Shown piece after piece: positions 53,450-64,000 of a DNA stretch of 64,000 bases (position 1 is the stretch's first letter; each line of letters starts with the position of its first letter). The notes below the pieces were generated by a model that worked only from the letters and a program-made list of their open reading frames with translations, searched no databases and was not told the origin of the DNA. A program made the position numbers and the translations under genes. Source of the DNA: Paulownia fortunei (lineage: Eukaryota; Streptophyta; Magnoliopsida; Lamiales; Paulowniaceae); the NCBI GenBank assembly GCA_019321725.1, contig CM033110.1:20329278-20393277 (forward strand), in the 5' to 3' direction.

Positions 53450-55339
53450 TCACAAGACATGCAACTTCCTTACTTTGTCAATAATTCCTCGGCATATTGG
53501 ACAACTCTTGCTTTCCTCATTGATAATCCTGCATGATAACATTTTTCGCGCATCAGTTCCATTCTCCACAATAATTGTTTTGTACGTCCAATGTTGTATG
53601 TACAAATTCAGCTTTAATACTCTATGGTACCCAGACAAAGCAAGCACATAACATAGGAGCCACTATAAATAATGGAACCAGTGTCCATTTCTTTGTAAGA
53701 AATGATCTAATTCAAACACAGTCAGTCGAGACAGGACGAGTGTAATTATATTTGTTGTCTAATTAGTTATTCATAATCTCGGAGCATCAATCAGTCATAA
53801 GAGTAAATTATTGTTGTGCAGAGCAGGGACGGGGGTGTTACCGGTGGGCACAAGTGTGGCAGGTAACACAATGACCACAAGGAATAAAGAAGCAGTTTCT
53901 TTGGTCGTCGTAGCATATAACGCATATCTTTCCATCGTACAAGTCCTCCGACGATGAACTGCTGCCTGATTCTAAATCCTTCCCGCTTGTGCCATAGGTA
54001 CTGACCACAACTTCCTCCTTTGGCAACAACAATCTAGTACTCTCAGTTGCCCTTGCTGCTTCCCCACTGGCCTCGTCCCCGTCGCAATTCCACATGAGTT
54101 TCACGATCAAAGCAATAATCATCAAGAATATTGCTGAAATTTGCCACAAAAATGATGTTGTCATGAACAAATCTTTGTTACAGAGAATGAATGATCACTT
54201 AAGCTATGGATTAGACTTCCATATAAGATTAAGGTCCCCTCATAGTAGAAGTAGCAGCACGAGAAGAAAAACTGTGCTAAACTTTTTCTGATCTTATTTA
54301 GATAAGCGGGATATTTGCCTTACTCCCTACCATCCTAATGGGAGCTTTTGTTTATAAAAAAAGTGGTACTTTGTAAGAGTTTATTAATACAAAATTCTTT
54401 TTCAAGATGTACAAAAACACCATGGATGATTACTTAAGTCATGTTTGCCTATTTTATATTTAACACAAAAAATCTACAGCATAATTTTGACTCAGATTAC
54501 AAATTAGCACATTGAAATCGATCCAAGTAGCTATGTTATATGTTATGCACATTCAATAAATCATCTTACAAAATGTAATAATAATAATAATTATAAAAGA
54601 AACATGCTAATATCATGCACACTAATTTTCAATCAGAAGAGATCTAAGTGTTAATTTTTTTCTCTGAAAGTGTTGAGCATTTAGTGATTTTTAGACTAAA
54701 TTAGCACTGGGCATGGTAAATTTAATCTTACTACATTGAGATATTTGTTGGATCGTTAAGTTTTTATCTCGAGGTTTTTAGATGGAAAAGAAGCTCTGCA
54801 CTTGCTGCTATATTGTATTAATTCTTCTTTTCATTACCACATATATCTGGATAGAATTTGGATAAAAGGACAAAATTATTTAATGCAGACTCAGGTTGAT
54901 TTACAGACAAACTTGAAACAGGTGTTGCACTAGATATTAGCAGCATAACATATATTGCTTCTCATCCATCTAAAGATTAGCTGTTGCCAGAAGAGCAAGA
55001 GGATAATATATCAGTTGCAATAATTAAGTTTGTCTGCATCAGATTATCAGATGCATGAACAGGATCGCATACATACCGGTGAGTGCCGCGTAAAAAGCAA
55101 AACGCATCGCAAATTCGATTAAAACATGGGTTTGTCCCAAATGATCATCATCCTGCAAAAATTATAAGCTACTGATGATCAGTTGACTAAGAACAGAGTA
55201 GTAAACGACAGGAAAATTGGCGTATCAAGTTTTAATTATTGAAAGTACAGATAAGGAAGATTGTGCTTCTTTTTACTTTCTGAAATGCGATGGTGACAGC
55301 AAATCGATTGAATTCACGGGGACTCTCTGTCCAAGTCAT
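53450..55339 (-). CDS. Small membrane-anchored C3HC4 RING protein (APD-like E3 ligase), copy 1
   Basis: Minus-strand coding exons 55339-55277, 55152-55077, 54133-53842, 53528-53450 (GT-AG; phases 0, 1, 2), 169 residues. One membrane segment spans the exon 2-3 join (about 41-60, LTAIFLMIIALIVKLMW). A Ser/Glu-rich cytosolic linker follows (LLLPKEEVVV; SGSSSSSEDLYDG), then a C-terminal RING: CVIC, IPCGHC, TCHTC and, from the last exon, CPIC, ending KLHVL. The RING spacing and the sequence FFIPCGHCVTC resemble Arabidopsis APD1-4 (aberrant pollen development) RING proteins, which are longer; E3 ubiquitin ligase activity is inferred from the fold. A non-coding first exon ends at 55561. The donor after coding exon 1 (AAA|GTAAAA) is weak, so the first 21 residues are less certain. 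A paralogue lies about 7.6 kb to the right on the same strand. Confidence 0.82.
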
Positions 55340-55560
55340 TATATTATAATCCTGGCTGATGAATTTCTACCTTCTTGATCTGCTGCTAATTAATTTCTGA
55401 CAAAGCCAAATAAAAAAAATGAAAAACATAATAAATGTTTGCGATTATCTTTTCTCGAACAATCGAATCATTAAAAAAAAAAAACAGGGTTTCATGACTT
55501 ACACAAGCAGCTGAGAATGAAAATCATAATTTTGAACAAGAAATGAGTGAACATCAATAC

Positions 55561-55950
55561 CTCATACTCATGGTCTGCATTCAGATTCCCCCCCTGAAAG
55601 TTTCTGCTTCCAGGTGTCGGCTAAAATTTCCTGAAACTGTATACGAAGTTCTGAAAGCTTTCTCACCGAGAAATTGCAAAGGAAAAAGGGAAGAATCTGC
55701 CGTCAAATGGGTATAAGAAGATGTTTGATGCCATCAGATCACAGTGGCGGCGAAGCTCAAATTTCATTCAGTTGAAAATCTGTGATGGCTAGTTACTGGA
55801 GAAGGAAGGTTTGCGGGAAAGTTTTAAGTTTGGAAGGGAAGAAGCAGAGGCAAATTCAAGGCTAATTTCATGCTTTAAGAATTGTCGGCTGCGAAATTTG
55901 GACTCGTGAGTGAAATTTGATGGAATAATGTAACGGCAGGTTCCGGGAAA
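55561..55950 (-). other. 5' UTR exon of RING copy 1 with short uORFs
   Basis: Leader exon ending in GAG|GTATTG at 55561. It carries a uORF of 34 codons (starts ATGAAATTTGAG) and an 8-codon uORF, MQTMSMRN, that begins near the exon end and finishes just after the splice in the next exon. The left limit of transcription is unknown; about 55950 is a guess. Confidence 0.5.
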
Positions 55951-58189
55951 TTTATTCTTGAAGTGAGCAGACAGGAAATGGAGGACGATTCTTATTTATT
56001 TGTATGAAATTTGAAAGGATTGGGTACAATGTGATTGAAATGATTCAAAACAAAGAAGTGGACAAAAGAAAAATGTTTTAAAAACACCAGTGGAGGCCCA
56101 TGGAAATACAAGTGTAGGGTAGGGGGCCTGATTAATTAATTCCATTCCATGCGTTCTAAATTGATTTTGTTTTTGTTAATAATGCTTTATATTCATAACG
56201 GCAATTTATTTTTCTAATATAATTCTTCACTATTAAACTTTTAATTATTACGTATGAGCAAAATTTAATTTTTCAATCATTCAAAAAATCACAACTTGGG
56301 ACCAAGGAAATATATATAAGAAAAAAGAAAAGGCTAAAGTGCATAATGTTTTACTTTTTACTGAAGGAATTTTTTTGAACATGAATAATTTGCCCTTACT
56401 CTCCTCCCGACTTAAAAAAATAGTTCTTCCTTTCCAACTCTGGTATTGTCTTTTCCGCTTGTAGATCTAACTTCTGCTTCAATCCAAATTCAAAATTAGA
56501 AAGTGTGGGGGGCCTGGGTGGGTAACTTCAGAAGCATGTTACGTAGCCGTAACAAAGGGCAGGTGGTAAAACTTTCACCCTCTTGAGAGAATATTGAAAC
56601 TATTAATGCAAGCCAACTTTGTCTTAGGGCAGATCCACGAGACAACTGAGAAACTGTCCTTTCAAAACTTTTCAGAAACATTGATTAAGTCACGGACTCA
56701 CGATGGCAAGTGGCAGCGTTTTACTGCACAGGAATACCCTTTTACAGACAGTAAGACACTGACTCCTAAGCATGGTATAGAAGAACCTCAACCGTCCAAT
56801 TATTTTAGTACTTCCTTTTACAGAGATGAAGACCAAAGAATAAAAAAAAAAAAGCATCGCATGTGTTGTAGGTAGATGCAAAAAAAGAAAAGAAAAAAAT
56901 GTAAATGCGATGGCATTATTGTACTTAATCACTTGCGGCAAGGAAACAAACGTTACTTATGATTCACCAAATCTGTTCATGTGGCCAGGTTACATGTCTG
57001 AATCTTAAGATGCCAAAGGATGCTAACACCATGATTTGTTTAATACCAAGTTTTGAGCACGCATTTGGTAAGCAAATATAGTACTCAATTCATTTGTCTA
57101 ATAAAGGCTAAATTGGTAAAATTGATACTCTAATATGAGATTTTGAGTTTGAATTACATTAAAAATATGTGGGTTTTTATTTTATTTTAATTATAATTGC
57201 TAATTGATTGTGATTTGAGAGAGATTAGTATATCTTATTTTGAGTCAATTTAATTTCGAACTGAAGTATACATACGTCATTCTGGAATGACCCCCATTTG
57301 AAACTTTCTTGTACTTAAATTAGTTTAGATTAAGAGGTCTGTACAAACTAATATGCTAAATGATTCATGGTGTCAAAATTATCTTATAAAAGCTAAAACA
57401 TCAAGATATTTATAGTAATTAGTCTATACCATATATGATAGTATTCAAATATTTCAATTTCATCGATATTACAATCTCATCATCTTTATGCATCAACGGT
57501 CAATATCTCAAGACTTCAAATTGGATCGGCTTCATACCGAAAGACACAAGTCGTCAGGTCATTTTGGTATTTTGATGATTCATGGGGGGCAAAATCGTCA
57601 TTTCAGTGCGCTAAAAACATCAAATTGTTAATTGTTAATAGACTATTTGATTGGTATTTTGATGTAATTATATACTAAAAAAAATCACTCATATGCATCT
57701 CCAACACTGAAAACATGTGCATGAACAATAAATACTATGTATAAAATTCTTTATTTGTAATATCCCAACCACGCCATCCTGCCGCCACTCTCACAATATA
57801 TACACAAATTCAAATTAAAATTTTGAAGAAAAGTTTAATTCAACCTATCCCTTTCGCACTAATTTGCTGCAACATCCACTGAATATTAGCAAGAGGAAAT
57901 CAAATTTGACAGGAAGTATTCATGTAGCCACCTCAAGAAAAGATAGCAATAAGTAAATTTGGTGTCACAATCATACACTGTTCACTGTTGATTGAGCATC
58001 AAACCAATAATTCTGGATGGGCCCAAGCTTCAAAGGCGTCCATGTGGTGGTTGCCAATATGAACACAAACAAGGACTAAAAAGGGAAAATGAAGCAAAAA
58101 AGTGGACTTGAAAATTAACTAATCAGACCAATATGGGACTTTTATTGTGAAATTTTGGACAAATTGGATACAAAATTTTCCATTCATCC

Positions 58190-58533
58190 AACACAATTAG
58201 TTAAGAAAGTAAATAGTTGATAAAAATCACCTTCTCTCCTACTGTCAAATGAGCATAATTTGATTGACTGTCAGTACGTATAACACGTGTTGTACTTGAT
58301 CTATTGACTTTAAATCACTATAAAATTTTGTTAAGAATTACAATTTATTGAATTACCACCCAACACTATTAGTTAAGAAAGTAAATAATTGATAAAAATC
58401 ACCTTCTCTCCTACTGTCAAATGAACATCATTTGATTGACCGTCAGTACGTATAACACGTGTTGTACTTGATCTATTGATTTTAAATCACTATAAAATTT
58501 TGTTAAGAATTACAATTTATTGAATTACCACCC
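58190..58533. repeat. Tandem duplication, 172-base period
   Basis: Copy 1 is 58190-58361 and copy 2 is 58362-58533. They share nearly all positions, including AAATCACCTTCTCTCCTACT and CAGTACGTATAACACGTGTT, with about ten differences. The unit contains ACACGTGT. Confidence 0.92.
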
Positions 58534-60299
58534 TATTTAAAACTAAAAACTCTTAGAGAAGATAGCCTTTTACACTTATACTATGTCTGAATTTATTTAC
58601 ATTATCATTTCCAAAAAAAATATTTCCTGAAAATATTTTTAAAAAATTTCATTAGTGAGTTGCAAAATCTGATGGATTGAGTTGACAGATGAATGGTTTA
58701 CTTCAAGAAAATATTTTTAGTTTATTTATTTTCAAATGTAAAATAAAGAGGATGTTTAGAAAATTCAATGTGTTTTTTAATATGAGCCCAGTATACATCA
58801 CCATATTTTAACATAGAAATGATTTTTTCGGTTGACTACACTTGTTTCCAAATCTTGTTAATGTAAAATCTTCAAATGTTTCGTCACATTAAAATCTGAT
58901 AGTTGCTTAAAATTGGTAAACATATTGTAAATAATTATAGCTGTTACAGACTAATTAAATCTTTTTCCTTAGTTTCACTGCATATTAAGGGTATGTTTGG
59001 ACATATGATTTTAAGCTAGAAAATACTATAGAAAACCTTTACTCTCCTTCGAATCATATCTTCTTCACCAACATACAAAAAAATTCATACTTAGCATAAA
59101 GTTAATGTATTTATTTAATTAAGCTGCTTATGCGAGTCCATAACAATAAAGTTAGACAAGTTACTATACAATATATCTTTCTTGCAAATTAAGTATGGAA
59201 CGCACACTCTTTCTAGAAAAAAGGTGGTTTGTCGTGTAAAAAGCAAAGCAAATTATATGCACACTTGCCTTTTCAAATCCAATCTATACATGTTAGTTAT
59301 AGAAATAATTTGGATTGTTAAAAATATTAATAATTAGTGATTAATTATCGATCAATAATTAATAATTAACAATCAACTATTAATTAACTAACTTTTGTGA
59401 AATTAGACATATTATCATATAGTTGAGGTATAGCCATTAGAATTATACATCTGAAACGTGCCTGCTTACCCATAGCGTGTAAACGATATGGAAATATCAA
59501 AACTGCAATGAGACAATTTGTTTCATTTCCAAACTCATTTTCATATTTTTAATATTTCCAACGTTGAAATATATTTATTAAGTTTTTATGTAAAAATAAA
59601 TATATATTCAAATTTGTTATATTTCTATATTATGCATGTTTGGAAATAAAAATGTATTCGTTTTATTATATTTTTTACATTAAAAAATAAAATATTAATA
59701 GATTCGAAAATGAATTTGGTAGGTGCATGAAAATAAGTGAAATATTAGTAGATTTGAAAATAAAGTTAAATTATATCTTTGGAAAAAAAAATTAAGTAAG
59801 ATAAATGCATTTTCAAAGTTTTCGAATAGTAGAAAGTGAAAAAATGTTTTGTGAAAATAAAAAAAAACAACTTCAAATATTTCAATGTAGGAGCAATGAA
59901 ATAGTTAGCCATTCCATTTTTGTAGGGCAAGCAAACTTTCTCAATAACTGAATTTAGCAAAAAGTTTTATTCTAAAAGCAAAAAATGAATCAAGCTTATA
60001 CATAACCCAAAACATCACAAATTGTGAGTGAGAAGTTTTAGTCCAGTCCAAGTTCAGCCAAAATTAAACAAATTAGATAATAACTGAATTATACTTACCT
60101 AATTATTGATATACTTTTGAAAAAGAATGACCAATTGGATTAGGCCACGTCATTTTCCAGTAGATTGTTAAAGGGGCCCATTGCAGTTTCTCATCTTTTC
60201 ATTGAAATTGGGCTCTTGGCCCACTAAAGTAAATATGATATGTTATATTAGGTTCTGCTAACAAAATTGGTACTTTGTGCTCATCCCGTTTCCCGGTGT

Positions 60300-60313
60300 C
60301 CCCCCCCCCCCCC
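60300..60313. repeat. 14-base C homopolymer
   Basis: Run of 14 C between GGTGT and ACACAATT. Confidence 0.9.
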
Positions 60314-61106
60314 ACACAATTATATTAGATTTTGTTCATGATTGACATCAAACTATGGAGTGGAATATGATGATTATACCTCAAAGGAGTATTAGCGCCA
60401 AAAACTCACAGGAAAATTTCATCATGACTATCTGTTCTGTACTTCTGACTTTTATCTGTTATCTGGACCATTTTTTCTTCTTTTTGCCCTTGGAGTCATA
60501 GCCAAAAAATAGAAATTGTAGTAGTGAGATTTTTTTTTTAAATATTAGATAAATAGATATTTTAATTTTTGTAGAGTATAAAATTTTTATAAATTAATAA
60601 TTATATATATATAATTTATACTAAATTAAAATTTTTATAAAGTTGAGGGGCGCGCGGCTCCTAGTTCCGTCAAGCATGGTGACCAATAGAAAGTTGCCTT
60701 TTTCCTCCCTCAATTAACGTTCACTTGTACTGATAAAACATGAGATTCATACTGATTGAGAATTATCACCACTTCATTGTGGGCGATATATGAGCTTCTT
60801 TTTTTTTATTATTATTTAATCAGTATATAAGAGCTTGGTTGTATAGCAGAATCTTATGAAAACAATTGTAGCATCATGTACAAAACTTAGTAAATTCTGG
60901 TTGTATAAAGATATTTATTTTATCCGAATTGATGACGACTCGATAATAGATTATATACAAGAGCACCTCAGACAAATACAGGTGATCTCATTCAATAGAC
61001 ACGAATTTCTCTTCAACCAACTTGGTGGGAGCCCAGCACGCATGTCGTTCTTGTCTGCTATAATGAATGGAATAGAAGAGACGAAAAATATCCAGAGGAT
61101 TTTGTT

Positions 61107-63520
61107 TCACAGAATGTGCAACTTGCTTACTTTCTTGATAAATGTCCTGCATATTGGACAAGTCTTGATTTCCTCACTGATAATCCTGCATAAACACATA
61201 AAATTGTTTCACGTTCTTATAATAATAATAATCTATCCCTTTTCCCATTCTTTTTCTTTTTTCTTTGTTTTTTTTGCATAATAATATACCAACAAATTTC
61301 ACTTTACTACTCGTGTATGGATGGTAACAAGATAGGAGATGATATGGGAACTACTATCTAAAGTGGATACTTTCTCGACACTTAAGATATGCCATATTTA
61401 GTATTCTGAATCTTTTATTGAAATTGATATTTCATATATTAAATAATATCATAAATGTACATTTGTAAAACATCAAAATTGCATATTTAGACCTAATCTG
61501 GTGAGACTAAACTGATTAATTAATTTTATGGAAAGTAGGATTTTACATTTGTGCTATAACATGCCACTCTTCTTATAGTATCAACCAAGTACAAAACATA
61601 GGTAAATCATAACTTGAGTTTTGTCACAAGGAACCAAATGGGATTCTTAATTTTCCCAAAAAGCTCTATTCAAGCATGGGCGCCACAAATAATACTTCAT
61701 TTATATCAAAATTATTGTTCCACGAATCAAATTTTTTATTTTTGAACAAACTTATCATATTATTTTTTAATATTGAGTGGTTGGGTTAGGATTTACCTCT
61801 TGGAGCAATTGTAGCAGGTAACACAATGACCACAAGGAATAAAGAAGCAGCTTCGTTGATCGTCATAGCATATCACACATATATTTCCATCGTACAAATC
61901 CTCCGACGATGAACTGCAACTCCCTTTACCTGATTCTAAGTCCTCTTCACTTGTGCCATAGGAACTGTACAAAACTTGCTGATCCTTTGGAAACAATAAT
62001 GTACTGTTCTCAGTAGCCGTGGCTTCTTCTCCACCGCCATTGTCTCCGTCAACATTCCACAGGAGTTTCACGATCAGTGCAATAATCATCAGAAATATTG
62101 CTGAAATTCGCCACAGAAAAGATGTAATCATGTCAAATCTTGGTTGTACAAGTCCATTAATTATAAATTTATGGTGCACGATTAAGTTTGTTTTATAGAT
62201 AAAACACCAAGCTAAAGTTACCTGATCATTGTTTTCTTTTGTTTATTTTACACAATATTAATCTAATTTTGACTTGAATTACAGCTTAATTAATACACAG
62301 AATTCAGCAGCTACTTTATTTTTGGCCATCTTTTAAAGAAAAATCATGACTGTAATATTTGCTTGTTACTTCCGTTATTAAATTAGGACAATATATTTAA
62401 AAGAAGATATTAAAAGTAAAACAACCCTAAATCAAAGTTTCTATCCGGAAAAAAAATATGAAAATATTACTCGATCTAACAAAAACTATTTCGATATTTT
62501 TTAAAATTCAATACGTTAAATTATTAATTTTTTTGCTACCCAATATTAAAACTGAGATTTTTTGACTTTGTTTTATCATTGAACTCAGATAATTTTCGAT
62601 ATAAAGTGAAAAGATCAAGAAAAATATTACTATATCCCAAAAGTCAAACTCTTGCCTTTTTAACCCAAACCGCACTAAGATAATTTAGTAAACGTAGTAA
62701 TCATCAAATCATGGGTTTATACAAAAAACTGACAATAGGGGTTTGTCGGATTGGAAAAAATCACAGAAACGGGTGTTTTGGACGGAGAAAATATCTTCTC
62801 AAACTTTTAGAATAAAAGACGTTATCTTATATAATCTGGGATTTATTTTTCCAATGTTTTAACCTAAAACCTCATACTAATATATCCACCAATCATCTTT
62901 TGTCGCGTCCCTATCGTGTGCATGGTATGCAAAGATAATTTTGGGCGACTATTTTCATGTCAAAATAATTTTGAGTAACTATTTTCAATCTATGTCTTTA
63001 ATACTTAGAAGCAACCTCCAAGCAACAACTAACAAACATAATGATTAAGCATTGACAAGATCAGTGATTGATTAATATATCTGATTTTTTATTTTAATTT
63101 AATATTTTATTTCACAGTTAAGAATATATTTATGTTAAATATATATATTAAAAAAATATTTTATATAATTCACAAACATTTGTGATGTATAAACCGATAA
63201 TACATGATTAATTAATTCGGAAACAAGATGTATGCTTGCAAGTAACAAACACAAAGTTACCGATGATTGCGTAAAAGACAAAACACGTTGGAACGTCAAC
63301 TGAAAGCTGGGTTTCCCAGGCATCATCATCCTGCAACATTTTCCATACTTATCAGTTAAGTTTGAACAGAAAAACAAGCATCTTCATTTGCAAGAAAAGA
63401 AACGAATAAGCATATTGTGATTAAGCAGATTAATTAATCAACTACAGAATCACTAATCCTTTACACATACTAGAGAAAAAATGATGAATCATTTACGTTC
63501 TTAAATGTCATCATGGCCAT
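61107..63520 (-). CDS. Small membrane-anchored C3HC4 RING protein (APD-like E3 ligase), copy 2
   Basis: Minus-strand coding exons 63520-63497, 63330-63261, 62100-61797, 61185-61107, 158 residues. Exon phases equal those of copy 1 and the last exon is also 79 bases. Membrane segment IIAIFLMIIALIVKLLW spans the exon 2-3 join; linker SGKGSCSSSSEDLYDG; RING CVIC, IPCGHC, TCYNC, CPIC, ending KLHIL. The N-terminal exons diverge much more from copy 1 than the membrane and RING parts do (MAMMTFKN against a 21-residue start). Within the exon containing the ATG the frame is open further upstream to a TAG near the splice acceptor, so no earlier ATG is available. The donor AAC|GTAAAT is weak. E3 ligase function is inferred from the RING only; the partner E2 and targets are unknown. 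Confidence 0.8.
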
Positions 63521-63757
63521 GGCTGTAAAATCACTAATCCTTTTGTCAGCTGTAAAATTTATGGTTCCTGACTTTCCTCTCCCGATCGATGAACTGCTAC
63601 CATAACAACCTGCTGTCGACTAATTCCTGATAAAAAAAAAAATGTTATAATTTATGAATGCTGACAATATTTAATTAAAACTGAAACTCTTCTTTTTGGC
63701 TGGAATTTGTATATTTGAACCAGAAATAAATTAAAAAGAAAACGCAGTTTCCATTAC

Positions 63758-64000
63758 CTCGTGATCGTGCCTTTCTGCATTTTGCTTCCAGGTCTTGGAT
63801 CAAGAAAATGTGATTCACAACGGCGACGGGGTGAAGCCCAATTATCTTCAATTGAAAATCTGCAATTTCTATTTGCTGGAGAAGGTTAAATGGTTTGCAG
63901 AGAAGGGTTGAAGGTCGATTTTCTTGCTTTTAGAATGATAGATTGAGGATTTAGGGGTTGGGTTCAGGACTCACGAAAACAGAGTACGGAAACGTGGAAA
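63758..64000 (-). other. 5' UTR exon of RING copy 2 with a 9-codon uORF
   Basis: Leader exon ending ACGAG|GTAATGG at 63758 and reaching to or beyond the right edge of the window. A uORF MQKGTITRN starts close to the exon end and stops in the next exon at the same aligned place as the uORF of copy 1. The sequence CCTGGAAGCA before it is shared by both copies. Confidence 0.5.

Larger units (their letters stand above)
55951..61106. other. Spacer between the two RING genes, no gene recognised
   Basis: AT-rich DNA with a 172-base tandem duplication (58190-58533), a C14 run at 60300-60313, and a segment at about 57470-57640 with words often found in degraded DNA transposons. Several inverted and short direct A/T repeats are seen around 59280-59400. 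No coding region supported. Confidence 0.5.

Noticed and set aside
54170..54421. Reading the RING genes as two-exon genes only
   Set aside because: Upstream exons with matching phase and good splice acceptors exist in both copies, so the long form was annotated and the short form kept as a finding.
60856..61281. 141-codon plus-strand frame
   Set aside because: It is largely the complement of the last RING exon and its 3' UTR, with low-complexity ends.

Overview
The window is nuclear DNA from a flowering plant, almost certainly a eudicot. It is AT-rich, its genes are split by many short-to-medium GT-AG introns, intergenic spaces are several kb long, and every recognisable gene belongs to a plant family. 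Exons were assembled by hand from splice signals, reading phase and remembered family sequences; no alignment or transcript data were available.

Layout, left to right: (1) the 3' half of an unrecognised Ser-rich plant protein gene (+, open to the left edge, stop at 539). (2) An isolated block of telo-box and TGGCC-type 'site II' promoter motifs (about 3.5-3.93 kb). (3) A complete two-exon KAI2/HTL karrikin-receptor gene (+, 4558-5936, 270 aa). (4) A complete 23-exon SRFR1-like TPR immune-regulator gene (+, 8746-27164, 1042 aa). (5) A two-exon lysine-rich classical arabinogalactan protein of the AGP17/AGP18 type (+, 32046-33746). (6) A plant WD40 gene (+, 39388-42072) that has kept its WD40 half but seems to have lost the N-terminal leucine-rich half of its family. 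(7) A four-exon NRAMP3/4-type vacuolar metal transporter (-, 43836-47087, 512 aa). (8) Two tandem paralogous small membrane-anchored RING-finger genes (-, 53450-55339 and 61107-63520) with matching exon structure, leader uORFs and an in-frame alternative start inside the last-but-one intron.

The order KAI2 - SRFR1 - lysine-rich AGP matches neighbouring Arabidopsis loci on chromosome 4 (At4g37470, At4g37460, At4g37450). The AGP - NRAMP3 association matches At2g23130 and At2g23150 on the duplicated chromosome 2 segment. The window therefore looks like an unfractionated version of an ancestral block. The genes do not form a pathway: they cover butenolide/karrikin signalling, effector-triggered immunity, cell-surface glycoprotein, metal remobilisation and ubiquitin ligation.

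I found no tRNA, rRNA, CRISPR array or intact transposon. The points most worth a second look are the ligand-pocket residues of KAI2 (Trp157), the decapitated WD40 gene with decayed upstream coding sequence, the tandem RING pair with shared cryptic start and uORFs, the orphan promoter-like block, and a GC-AG intron in SRFR1.
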